In this document: piece by piece, positions 16,707 to 24,757 of the stretch
Numbering within the stretch: the first letter of the stretch is position 1
Layout of the letters: each line of letters opens with the position of its first letter
Source: a virus
Direction: 5' to 3' (one strand)
IMG/VR virus record: IMGVR_UViG_3300048818_000069
Coordinates: 1 to 43,621 of that record
Length of the DNA: 43,621 nt
Translations under genes and position numbers: made by a program
The notes under the pieces: generated by a model
Told to the model about the DNA's origin: nothing
Seen by the model: only the letters and a program-made list of their open reading frames with translations
Database searches by the model: none

Positions 16707-17034
16707 AAATCGATCTCCCTCCAAATGCCGCCACGGGCGCGGGTGTTGGGGACAAAGTAGGCCGCGGCTGCATAGCGCCCGGAGCTGTAACAGGGGCCGC
16801 AGCCGGGGCCGCTGAGCCCGCAATCTGATCACCCAAGGCGCCACCGGGAAGCACCGAGCCACCATACCCCGATGTCGCGAGCGCGAGCGACGGGTTTACA
16901 CCGCTGTACTGTGGCATCGGTGTCTGCGCGTAGCCGTTGGCTTGTGATCGGAACGGCATGTACCCCGGACTACCAGGGGTAGCAGTGTTCTTGTTACCCG
17001 CGGTTCCCACCGAGGCGCCGAAAAAGTTACCCAT
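16699..17034 (-). CDS. Ala/Gly/Pro-rich virion protein candidate, 111 aa
   Basis: ATG 17034 begins MGNFFGASVGTAGNKNTATP. The protein is low-complexity, with GYGGSVLPGGALGDQIAG followed by an Ala/Pro stretch and a GGRSIYG C-terminus. The GDQIAG motif also ends the 762-residue protein (IGDQIAGT), which suggests a shared short interaction motif. The stop overlaps the following start by eight bases. No family recognised. Confidence 0.65.
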   Translation of the reverse strand: MGNFFGASVGTAGNKNTATPGSPGYMPFRSQANGYAQTPMPQYSGVNPSLALATSGYGGSVLPGGALGDQIAGSAAPAAAPVTAPGAMQPRPTLSPTPAPVAAFGGRSIYG

Positions 17035-17635
17035 AAATACTTGTCCCAGTGTTGCCGCCGTACGTGCTGCCGATCGGGGATCGCATCGCCGCTCTATTGG
17101 CAGCCGCGGTTGTTGCCGCATTATATATCCCCGCGGTGCCGGCGAATACGTTGCCAAGCGAATTGGCCTGTCCGTAGTTGCCAGCCGCGCCAAGTGATGC
17201 CGCCTGCGTCGCCGCGATGTTGGTCGGCATGGCGCCCGTGTAGTCGCCCTGCTCTGCGAGCCCGGTCAACTGATTCTTCGCCGCGATGTCCGAATTCTGT
17301 AGCGCCGACACGCCGCCCTGCGCCTGTTGGCTCGCCTGCAGCAGCCCCTTCGTGTAATCCTGCTGAAGCTGCACGTTGCTATCCGAGGCCGCGCTGCCCC
17401 CCGTAAGGCCGCCGCGCGCATTCGAGAACATCAGGTCGCGGGCATTCACCGCCTGCTGCTGATTGACCTGCCCCGTGTAGAAGTCATTCAGCGACTTCCC
17501 GTACTGCGCATACTGCGATTGTCTGGCCGGGCTGCTGTAGGCGTTGTTGATCGCGCCTACGCTCTGCTGGATCTGCGCTTGTGTCGCCGCGTTTGCCGCC
17601 GTGGCTGCATTCGCTGCGCTGTTGTTCGTGCCCAT
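17027..17635 (-). CDS. Gln/Ala-rich internal virion protein candidate, 202 aa
   Basis: Starts MGTNNSAANAATAANAATQA. Almost entirely predicted helix rich in Ala, Gln, Asn and Ser (SVGAINNAYSSPARQSQYAQ, LQQDYTKGLLQASQQAQGGV), ending NTGTSIYG. AAGGGG precedes the ATG by about 11 bases. This is the first gene of the ejection-like block after the nozzle and GNAT genes. No enzymatic motif. The last eight bases overlap the next gene. Confidence 0.66.
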   Translation of the reverse strand: MGTNNSAANAATAANAATQAQIQQSVGAINNAYSSPARQSQYAQYGKSLNDFYTGQVNQQQAVNARDLMFSNARGGLTGGSAASDSNVQLQQDYTKGLLQASQQAQGGVSALQNSDIAAKNQLTGLAEQGDYTGAMPTNIAATQAASLGAAGNYGQANSLGNVFAGTAGIYNAATTAAANRAAMRSPIGSTYGGNTGTSIYG

Positions 17636-17707
17636 TACCGCTGTGCCCCTTGCGCCGAAGATAGAAGTTTCAACTTTGCGCTTGCTGATTGAAAAATGAC
17701 GTTCCCA

Positions 17708-18187
17708 TCAGTGCTTACACCTAGCGTATAGTACCGCATCCGCGCCCGAAGCGCAGTACCCGTGCATCGTACCCTCAAAGTTCATCCCAAGAACACCGTA
17801 CCACTTATGGGCTTTCGTCCTGCTCGCCAGAGAAACGCACTCTAGCCGGTGCGCCTGCCCGGACAGGAACATGGCGTTCATTATGCGGATCGCATGCCGA
17901 GTGACCGAAAACCAGTGCTCGCCAAAGGACTCCGGCGTGTTGATCATGAAGTCCCGCCACACTCCGGGGCGCTCCTGCACATAGCCAGCAACGGCCAGCG
18001 GCTGCCCCTTGTCGGTCTTGAAGACCCACTTTGGCCCCGGTTGCGCCCACGCGCCCGCCGCGGCGCCCTCGGCATTGTACGGCTGGCCGGTGAACGCCTC
18101 GAGCTGATCGCGTTCATCCTGCGGGGCGCGCTCGGCGACGATCAGGAAGTCGAGCAGAAATGGGTTGCTGTATGCGTTGACGATCAT
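17708..18187 (-). CDS. GNAT-like acetyltransferase-fold protein, 159 aa
   Basis: ATG 18187 follows AGGATAA and sits four bases after the nozzle stop; the frame is open to 18220, but that start is weaker. The pattern fits a GNAT fold: PKWVFKTDKGQPLAVAGYVQ (beta hairpin), VTRHAIRIMNAMFLSGQAHRLECVSLASRTKAHKWYGVLGMNFEG (helix plus the C-terminal strand-helix), then MHGYCASGADAVLYAR. T7 gp13-type internal proteins have a similar position and fold. The acetyl-CoA loop is poorly conserved, so it may be structural rather than enzymatic. Confidence 0.66.
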   Translation of the reverse strand: MIVNAYSNPFLLDFLIVAERAPQDERDQLEAFTGQPYNAEGAAAGAWAQPGPKWVFKTDKGQPLAVAGYVQERPGVWRDFMINTPESFGEHWFSVTRHAIRIMNAMFLSGQAHRLECVSLASRTKAHKWYGVLGMNFEGTMHGYCASGADAVLYARCKH

Positions 18188-18191
18188 GTTG

Positions 18192-21100
18192 TTATCCTGC
18201 GCTTGGGGTTGTGATGGCATAAAGTTGTGACGCCTGCCAGCTCCACGCTTGGTTCGGCGCCCACGTTAGTATCATGCTGTAGCTCACCGCGCTGAGCGGC
18301 ATCGCGATCGGCTGACCGGGCAACGTGTCCGCGGCAGTCAGTTCGTACGGCGCCGTCACCGAGAGTGACGTGGCGAAACCAGGATTGTCGCTGAATGACG
18401 TGAGATCGGTTTCGTCCCATCCGAATTGCACCGTCACGTCGCCAGTGCCGGCGAGATCGAAGCCGACCAGTTCTTTGTTGAACCCCAATCGCGTGAGGTC
18501 AAGGTACGGCCACTGCATGACGCACGTAAAATCAACACTGTGATCTGCCACTGTTCCTGTTGAGAATGGCGCTTGAACCGGAGTGAAGTTGGTCGTGTAC
18601 AGCGCGGAGTTAGACCAGCGCAGTTCCGCTAGGCTGCCGTACCAGAAGGTGTTTTGATAACCCGATTGGTAATCCGCACCGACATAGTATTGCCCGACAA
18701 TCGCAGGCCCCATATCCGCTTGCGATGGGAGTGTCGCAGGGGTGTTATCTGATTTAAGTACGTTTTGTGGCGTCCCACCAACGCCATCAACATACATCGT
18801 CATGAACAATCCGTGGCGCACGAGTGCAAAGTGATGCCAGGAATTTAGGGTAATTCCGAGTAGCGCTTGACTAGCTACGGATACCGTAGACAGCGCATTT
18901 GTGGACCCACCACCGTAAGCGCCCAAAGTTCCCGACGTTCCATCTCCGGTCCACTCAACCCGGAACCCCTGCACATTCCCGTTTGAGAAATCGGATATAA
19001 CCATCGAACCGCCGCCGTTGCTGTACGCCTTCAGATTGAACCATCCTTCCCATGTAAAGTCGCCCGTTCCTGGATCGAGTGGGAAACCAGGGCTAGACAG
19101 AGTTTGAATATACGCGCGTGTTTCGGTGCCGTACCAGTTGAGCAACAGCTCGGCGGGGCCGAAGAACCCCGGAACGCCGGCTACCTGCGCCCCGTTAATC
19201 GATGTCCAAACCAAGCCGTTCACCGATGCGTCGGTAATCGTGTACCCCGGAGTGCTCAGCGGCAGTAGCACTTCCACACCGGCCGGTGGCGTCAACGTCC
19301 CGCCATAATCATCAACCAACGTGGCTGCATCGAGCTGCCATACAAGGTTGCCCGCGGTGCGCAAGTAAAGCACTTCGCCCTTCAGCGTCCAGTAGGTGAT
19401 CGCATCCGGGAACACGTACCGGCTCCATGACTTCTGTGAGTTGCCGTTCACTGTGAGCACAAACGCCTGCGGCCCAAATATCGTCCACTCCTGGCCGCGT
19501 GCCGGGTAGTAGAGCGAAGTTGGGTAGTAGGTGCCAGCAGCGAGCGCCGCCTGAATAAGAACGTCGATCGGCTGCCCGAGCTGGCCGGTCGCCATGTTGG
19601 CCGTCGCGCCGGTCGTACCGACATTGCGCAGGCCGAGATTCGTCAGGAGCAGTGCATCGTTCGCTATGCTCTGCGCACCGAGCGTCCACACCGAGCCGAC
19701 AGGCTGCGCGTCCAGGATCGCCATGTTGGCCGGGTCCGGGTCGATCTGCCACATTTGGTATCCACCCGAGTTGATGGCGAGCAGGTTACCACGGTACAGG
19801 CAGAGAACCTCCATTGGGTTGTTGCCGTAATTGTTGAGCCCGGTCGGCAAGTACCCCGCGTTGTTCGCTGTCGTGTAGTCAGTCGGGTTGACTGTCGCAC
19901 TGTATGCCACAATGTCGTTGTCGCCGACGAAAACCTTGCTGGCGCCAAGCGCCACAACCTTTGATACCGGCAAGTTCGGGTCCTCGATCTGTCGAGAGAT
20001 CGCAACCCACGACATGTTGCCATCCGATACGGAGCCGCCAATTATGGTCGGCCACACGGGTTCTGTTGCGCCGGATTGTGTGAGCGGCGCTGCCGTCCAC
20101 GTGATGATGCTTGATCCTACAGCTTCCCATATGACGGTGTTGTCATCCACCGTATCGCCCGCGATAGTAGGCCACGCGGGTTCCGGCGACGCGGCTGAAG
20201 TACCAGGGCCGACTTGCACGGCCTCGTAGATAAAGTTGGTGATCGCGGTAGGCGCTTCCAGGTTCCACGTTATTAGATCCACGCCCACAGTGTCGCGCGA
20301 CGCGGTGCCGGATGCGGCGTGCATCGCTACCCTGCAGGTTATCGCACCCGCTGGCGCGACGAAGGTAGCGGTTTCTTTAGTCCACGCACTATGACTGCTG
20401 TGCGCCCCGCCATCCGTAGTGGAGATCAGCGCTGTGGCGCCCGTATCGCTGTACCAGTTCATCTTCGCGGATACGGCAATGTTCGAGTCGCCGCTCGTGC
20501 CGGTTGTAAGGTAATACGTGACAGTTATGGACTGCCCCGGTGCGCACACACCGAAGGTGTTCATCGTCATCAACGCGCTCGTGGCGCCGGGCGGGTTGAT
20601 AGCCTCGTAGTGCCCCTGGTACGGGTTGCCCGCGTTGCTGATCGACCACGCCTCGCCCGAGCCCCCAAATGTCCAGTTACCGTCGTCGCCCGCTTCAAAG
20701 TCGCCATTTGGAATAGCGTTGATGACGGCGCCTTGATCGACCGTTGGTGTGACAACAGATCCGGTCGGGTAGATCGTACCCGCTTTCCACGGAGCAAGAG
20801 TGCCGCTAATAGATGGCAAGACACCCACCGCGCCAGTAGTTGATGCTGTGGATGCCCCGGCAACGTCCGCCGAATTGCCGTAGCGATCAGTGATGTTCGT
20901 AGCCAGCGGCTGCGTTGCCACTGTCGCGGCTGCTGCAAGACCAGACGTAACAAAGTCCCCAAACTCCTGCACCGTTCCGCCAATGTTGGTAGGCCATGTC
21001 GGCTCTATCTCGCCCGTGTGCGCGTCAGTCGTAGCCGCCGTGGCTTGATAGTAATAGCCGTTCGGTACTGTCGGCTCCATAGTCTGATCGACTACGATGA

Positions 21101-21884
21101 ATGTTTCCGGTGTCCATGTAGGAATTGGCGCTATATCCTGCACGGCTTGATACGCGAGGCCGTTTGGCGTGACCGGCGTGACAATCGCGTTGGCTTGGTA
21201 CACCGTGTTCGCGGCCCACGCGCCACCAGACTGTAACCAGAAGTGCGCGATGGCACCAGACGAGAATTCCGCCACGACGTACAGGAAGCCCATGAACGGC
21301 TTCGAGAACCAAATGAATGTGATCGTATCCCCGGTGCCATAGGCGGCGATGGCGAATGGCCCCGAGCCCGCGGTAGACGAAGGGATCGGGCTGCCCCCCT
21401 CAGTGGCTGAAAGCGTGAACGTGGTCGGGCTGAAATTCACAGCCGTAACATAGTACGTGGTGAGTACAGCGAACGGCGCCGGCAGCGTTCCGCCAACAAC
21501 CACGGATAACGTAATCGGCGCCCCTTCCAGCAGGGTGTGCGGCTGAACAGTCGTGAAGACCGCGGGTGCTGCATCGGTAATCGCAACCTGCATGCTGACG
21601 CTGGCATTGACGAGAAGATTGTTAACGTAGCCCGCTGGTACAGTCGTAGGCACCGTGGAGAAAACCTGGAACGCGCCATCGAAATACACAAGCCCCGCGG
21701 TCGTGTCATCGAGCGTCGCGTTGCGTATCGTGCCCTCGCGCGGAACCACGCTGCCATCGATCGTAAGGCGCGCGTTGAGCAAGTCGTACAAAGACGACGG
21801 GCTCGCGCCAGCCTTCACGCGCAGCCTATTGATGCCGCCTTTAAGGACCGTCAGGGCAATGGGGGTGCCGCCCGGTTCTGCCAC
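18192..21884 (-). CDS. Very large tail nozzle/hub protein (P22 gp10/T7 gp12-like) with inserted LamG-like domain, 1230 aa
   Basis: GTG 21884 lies one base after the upstream stop with GAGAG ahead of it; about 100 upstream codons in the same frame are shadow. The N-terminus GINRLRVKAGASPSSLYDLLNARLTIDGSVVPREG is typical of podovirus nozzle proteins. Residues of about 630-860 carry the propeller-like part (ALGASKVFVGDNDIVAYSAT, PMEVLCLYRGNLLAINSGGY, QEWTIFGPQAF). Residues of about 915-1098 form a LamG/concanavalin-like sandwich (FTWEGWFNLKAYSNGG, SWHHFALVRHGLFMTMYVDG, GSLAELRWSNSALYT). Three WPT-x-x-G repeats lie between about 295 and 610. Known nozzle proteins are about 470-800 residues, so this one is enlarged by insertions that may bind glycans. 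Confidence 0.8.
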   Translation of the reverse strand: MAEPGGTPIALTVLKGGINRLRVKAGASPSSLYDLLNARLTIDGSVVPREGTIRNATLDDTTAGLVYFDGAFQVFSTVPTTVPAGYVNNLLVNASVSMQVAITDAAPAVFTTVQPHTLLEGAPITLSVVVGGTLPAPFAVLTTYYVTAVNFSPTTFTLSATEGGSPIPSSTAGSGPFAIAAYGTGDTITFIWFSKPFMGFLYVVAEFSSGAIAHFWLQSGGAWAANTVYQANAIVTPVTPNGLAYQAVQDIAPIPTWTPETFIVVDQTMEPTVPNGYYYQATAATTDAHTGEIEPTWPTNIGGTVQEFGDFVTSGLAAAATVATQPLATNITDRYGNSADVAGASTASTTGAVGVLPSISGTLAPWKAGTIYPTGSVVTPTVDQGAVINAIPNGDFEAGDDGNWTFGGSGEAWSISNAGNPYQGHYEAINPPGATSALMTMNTFGVCAPGQSITVTYYLTTGTSGDSNIAVSAKMNWYSDTGATALISTTDGGAHSSHSAWTKETATFVAPAGAITCRVAMHAASGTASRDTVGVDLITWNLEAPTAITNFIYEAVQVGPGTSAASPEPAWPTIAGDTVDDNTVIWEAVGSSIITWTAAPLTQSGATEPVWPTIIGGSVSDGNMSWVAISRQIEDPNLPVSKVVALGASKVFVGDNDIVAYSATVNPTDYTTANNAGYLPTGLNNYGNNPMEVLCLYRGNLLAINSGGYQMWQIDPDPANMAILDAQPVGSVWTLGAQSIANDALLLTNLGLRNVGTTGATANMATGQLGQPIDVLIQAALAAGTYYPTSLYYPARGQEWTIFGPQAFVLTVNGNSQKSWSRYVFPDAITYWTLKGEVLYLRTAGNLVWQLDAATLVDDYGGTLTPPAGVEVLLPLSTPGYTITDASVNGLVWTSINGAQVAGVPGFFGPAELLLNWYGTETRAYIQTLSSPGFPLDPGTGDFTWEGWFNLKAYSNGGGSMVISDFSNGNVQGFRVEWTGDGTSGTLGAYGGGSTNALSTVSVASQALLGITLNSWHHFALVRHGLFMTMYVDGVGGTPQNVLKSDNTPATLPSQADMGPAIVGQYYVGADYQSGYQNTFWYGSLAELRWSNSALYTTNFTPVQAPFSTGTVADHSVDFTCVMQWPYLDLTRLGFNKELVGFDLAGTGDVTVQFGWDETDLTSFSDNPGFATSLSVTAPYELTAADTLPGQPIAMPLSAVSYSMILTWAPNQAWSWQASQLYAITTPSAG

Positions 21885-21885
21885 G

Positions 21886-23127
21886 TTAGCTCTCGAACGT
21901 AACGAGCGTCGGGCGCACCGCTGGCGGAACAGGACGCGAGCCCGGAATATACCGCCCCGTTTTGTGCGAGGCGGCGACAAGCTCACCGCGCAGCGCGTTG
22001 GCTTGTGCCTCGATGTTGTTCGCGTCCGGCTGCCCGTAGTGCGACTTGGCGTTCGCGAGCGCGTGCAGGAATACCAGCTCACTGTCGATCGTTGTCTGAT
22101 CGGTCGACGCGCTGAATGCCTGCAGACCGAAATGCCCGAGCACCCACAGCCAATAAGTCTGATCTGGCGCCGGGTAGACTTCAATCGCATTGCGGATCGT
22201 GTAGCGCGCTGGGCGCCACGGCTTCGCGAGCATCGTGTAGAGCGAGGCGTCTATGCCCTCTACCAGCGGCCACCACACATTGCGCGAGTCCTGCGCGTAT
22301 ACCGCCGCGATTGGCTTGTCAACGTCGAGGGTGCGCCCCTCGAGCACGTTCTCGTCGTTGTCGAGCAGCGAGTAGAAGCGCTGGCCGGGAACCATCTTCC
22401 ATCGGAACCAGCGGCGCGTGCGAAGCTGCGAGTAGCGCCGGTACAGGAAATTCTGTGAGGACTGCAAAAATTCCTGGATCAACGCGGCCATTCCGGGCGG
22501 CGGCGTCGTGGTCTGATTGCTGAACCCCAATCGAATGAGCATGCGCGTGGTGAGTGTGCCCAGCGTGTCGTAGCCGGGCGCGTCAACGACGACGCCATTG
22601 TAGTTTATCGGATCGAGCGCGTTCGGGAAGTCCCACGCCGGCTGCGAGTTCGCATTTCGCGTGATTGATACCGCAACTTCCGTATTTGTCGCGGTCGCGC
22701 TAGGCGTGCCAGTGATGAACGTAACCTTGATCGCGAGCCCGGTATACGCACCAGGGGTAAGTACGATTGCGCCGCTCTGATTGCCCTGCACGCCGAGCGG
22801 CAAATTTGTGGCTACCCAAGTAGCGCCGCCATCAGAAGAGTACGATAGCACCGCCGTGCTGCCGTCGTTCGACAGACTAGTGATCTGCCACTCGAGCGAT
22901 ATGCTTCCAGTGGTGTCAAGGCACTCTTCGTTGCCGATGAAATAGATGACGCCAAAGGGCGCCACGTCGCGGTTGCCGGTCCACCAATACCGACCGTCAC
23001 CGCTGTCCGGGTAGTTGACATCGGCCGGGACCATGCTGAGATTCGACGGCGGGACATTGCCCGCGGCGTCTTGCCACGCGCCGGGGTTCGTGATGTCGCC
23101 TTGGCCTGTGGGCAGGATCGCGGTCAT
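21886..23127 (-). CDS. Head-to-tail adaptor with added beta domain, 413 aa
   Basis: Residues 1-180 form a beta sandwich (GVIYFIGNEECLDTTGSISLEW, SYSSDGGATWVATNLPLGVQ, TGLAIKVTFITGTPSATATN). Residues 195-400 look like the podovirus adaptor (T7 gp11/P22 gp4 type): LTTRMLIRLGFSNQ, LIQEFLQSSQNFLYRRYSQL, RRWFRWKMVPGQRFYSL, RYTIRNAIEVYPAPDQTYWL. It would sit between portal and nozzle. The extra N-terminal sandwich is unusual, since simple adaptors are under 200 residues. The gene follows an intrinsic terminator and abuts the nozzle gene. Confidence 0.76.
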   Translation of the reverse strand: MTAILPTGQGDITNPGAWQDAAGNVPPSNLSMVPADVNYPDSGDGRYWWTGNRDVAPFGVIYFIGNEECLDTTGSISLEWQITSLSNDGSTAVLSYSSDGGATWVATNLPLGVQGNQSGAIVLTPGAYTGLAIKVTFITGTPSATATNTEVAVSITRNANSQPAWDFPNALDPINYNGVVVDAPGYDTLGTLTTRMLIRLGFSNQTTTPPPGMAALIQEFLQSSQNFLYRRYSQLRTRRWFRWKMVPGQRFYSLLDNDENVLEGRTLDVDKPIAAVYAQDSRNVWWPLVEGIDASLYTMLAKPWRPARYTIRNAIEVYPAPDQTYWLWVLGHFGLQAFSASTDQTTIDSELVFLHALANAKSHYGQPDANNIEAQANALRGELVAASHKTGRYIPGSRPVPPAVRPTLVTFES

Positions 23128-23144
23128 TCTTCATCCCCTAAACT

Positions 23145-23176
23145 AAAAACGGGCCGAGCAAGGTGCCCGGCCCGTT
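23145..23176 (-). terminator. Rho-independent terminator after the capsid-region unit
   Basis: Perfect 9-bp stem AACGGGCCG/CGGCCCGTT (23148-23156 and 23168-23176) with an 11-base loop. On the minus strand it is followed by TTTTTAGTTT. It lies between the genes ending at 23207 and starting at 23127. Confidence 0.85.
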
Positions 23177-23206
23177 AACTGTCGCTTACGCAACAGGAGC
23201 CCCACA

Positions 23207-23596
23207 TCATGCCATCAGCTCGTCGCGCTCCGCAACCTCGCGAGAGATTTTGGCGTAGTGGGCCTTGGGCGCGGTCCCATTCGCTTTCCTCTCGTCCTCG
23301 TCGGCCTTCGCCTCTTCGATGGCCCGCTCCAATGAGCGAAGGCCCTCGATGGCGCTGCCGTAAACCGAGGCCACATGCGGCACACCACTCTTGGCGTCTG
23401 CGCCGTAGCGACGAACCAGTCGATCGTACTCCGAACCCGCTTCCGGGTACGGCCGATCTACCAAATCAAAAACTCCTATCGGTTGTACGTTGCCTGGATC
23501 GAAAATGAACGTCAGAACCGGAATCTCCCAAAGCGGCACCGCCCGGTTGTACACCGTGTTGGTATCGCGAATAACCTTGACCTTTTGGTACAGCAT
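23207..23596 (-). CDS. Hypothetical head-region protein, 129 aa
   Basis: ATG 23596 follows GGGAGACAGACTCC. The first half is beta-like (YQKVKVIRDTNTVYNRAVPL, VLTFIFDPGNVQPIGVFDLV). The second half is a charged helix (GLRSLERAIEEAKADEDERK) and ends EVAERDELMA. It is flanked by hairpin terminators on both sides, directly behind the cement gene, which fits a head-completion or capsid-associated role. No family recognised. Confidence 0.72.
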   Translation of the reverse strand: MLYQKVKVIRDTNTVYNRAVPLWEIPVLTFIFDPGNVQPIGVFDLVDRPYPEAGSEYDRLVRRYGADAKSGVPHVASVYGSAIEGLRSLERAIEEAKADEDERKANGTAPKAHYAKISREVAERDELMA

Positions 23597-23623
23597 GGAG
23601 TCTGTCTCCCGTTGGTGAGTGAA

Positions 23624-23648
23624 AGCCCCGGATAGCGCCGGGGCTCGC
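23624..23648 (-). terminator. Probable intrinsic terminator or attenuator after the cement gene
   Basis: Perfect 8-bp GC-rich stem AGCCCCGG/CCGGGGCT (23624-23631 and 23638-23645) with a 6-base loop, followed on the minus strand by TTTC. The T tract is short, so termination may be partial, setting lower expression of the genes beyond. Confidence 0.6.
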
Positions 23649-23662
23649 GTCGAAAGGTCCTC

Positions 23663-24730
23663 TTAGTTGCCGAGCAGTGACGCGCTCAACTGCGCGATCG
23701 CAGCCACGGAGCCAGTCGTGCCGCTCGCCTTGTCCGTCACAACCGCTACCTGCACGCGGACATACTGCTGCATGACCACGTTTAAGAGCTGCACCGGGAT
23801 CGCACCGACACCCGTTTGGGTGAGCGACGCAGCGTTCGTCCACGCCCCCGGTACATCGGGAGTCCCCACCACGTCGTTCGCAGTCTGGATGTTGAACGTA
23901 ACGAAGTTCGACGCGAGGAAGGACGCCGCCGCGACCAGGACACTGAAATCAGTCTCCAGGAATGGACTGTCGGGTGCCGTATTGACGCTGCCGATCTCGC
24001 CGCTGGCCTCGGCGTTGCCGAGCTGCATGCCCGTCACGTCGTACACAGTCGTCGGAGATCCAGCCGTCGAGGCCGAGGTCGTGTTGATCGCAGTGCCGCC
24101 AACAGTGGCTGCCAGCTCGAAGGTGTTGGTCGAAGTCGCCACGACGTAGTACACGGTGTTTTTCTTGAGCCCGGTCGGCACGTTGCCACCGAGTTTAACC
24201 GCGCGCCCGTTGGCAAGCGTCGCCGACGTGTTGAGCGCTAGGGTGAACACACCGGGTGACGTGCTCGTGCAGGTCACGCCCGTGTAGTTCACAACCGGAA
24301 CGCCCGTCCCCTCGAACACAGGGGTTGACCCCTGCGGGTCTTCAAGCGCCATGTACGGCTGACCGTTGAAGAGAACGTAGTGGTTCACGTTGTACGCCGC
24401 GGTCGTCACGGTTGCACCAGACGGAGCGATGTACGTACCCGCTACAGCGTTCGCGTAGCTGGTCGCCAGCGTGAACGAGGTTGTGGAGTTCGGGATGACC
24501 CAGTATTCGACGCCAGGGAGGAGTGGCAGCGGAGGCACCGCATTCGTCTGACCCCCGCCAGTAGCGGTATTCAGAGCGTCGAAGGTAATCGTATCGCCGA
24601 GCACGAGCCCGTGCGTCGAACCCGTTACCGCACCAGTGGTCTGCGTGACAGTGGTGCTGCCCGTTGCCGTGGTGTAGGTAGCCGGGTAGGCCACCGAGCT
24701 GAGATCGTTAACCAGATTTAAAGCGCGCAT
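23663..24730 (-). CDS. Capsid cement/decoration protein candidate with two repeated beta domains, 355 aa
   Basis: ATG 24730 follows GAGGAATC. Residues of about 40-100 and 150-215 hold two copies of a beta module with the pattern G-x-x-(V/I)-x-(F/L) then L-x-x-x-x-x-Y-(W/Y)-V-(I/V)-x-x-S-T-x-(S/T)-F-(T/E)-L-A. Compare GVEYWVIPNSTTSFTLATSY with NTVYYVVATSTNTFELAATV. The C-terminal 110 residues (FSVLVAAASFLASNFVTFNI, VVMQQYVRVQVAVVTDKASG) resemble Bbp16-like capsid cement proteins. The gene lies immediately after the major capsid gene, as expected. The role is inferred from place and pattern. Confidence 0.72.
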   Translation of the reverse strand: MRALNLVNDLSSVAYPATYTTATGSTTVTQTTGAVTGSTHGLVLGDTITFDALNTATGGGQTNAVPPLPLLPGVEYWVIPNSTTSFTLATSYANAVAGTYIAPSGATVTTAAYNVNHYVLFNGQPYMALEDPQGSTPVFEGTGVPVVNYTGVTCTSTSPGVFTLALNTSATLANGRAVKLGGNVPTGLKKNTVYYVVATSTNTFELAATVGGTAINTTSASTAGSPTTVYDVTGMQLGNAEASGEIGSVNTAPDSPFLETDFSVLVAAASFLASNFVTFNIQTANDVVGTPDVPGAWTNAASLTQTGVGAIPVQLLNVVMQQYVRVQVAVVTDKASGTTGSVAAIAQLSASLLGN

Positions 24731-24757
24731 GTTCGTGATTCCTCGATGTGGGGTGGG

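Noticed and set aside
21885-22190. Upstream extension of the nozzle frame
   Set aside because: About 100 Arg/Ser/Thr-rich codons overlap the adaptor gene in another frame. The GTG at 21884 has a ribosome site and yields the normal N-terminus.
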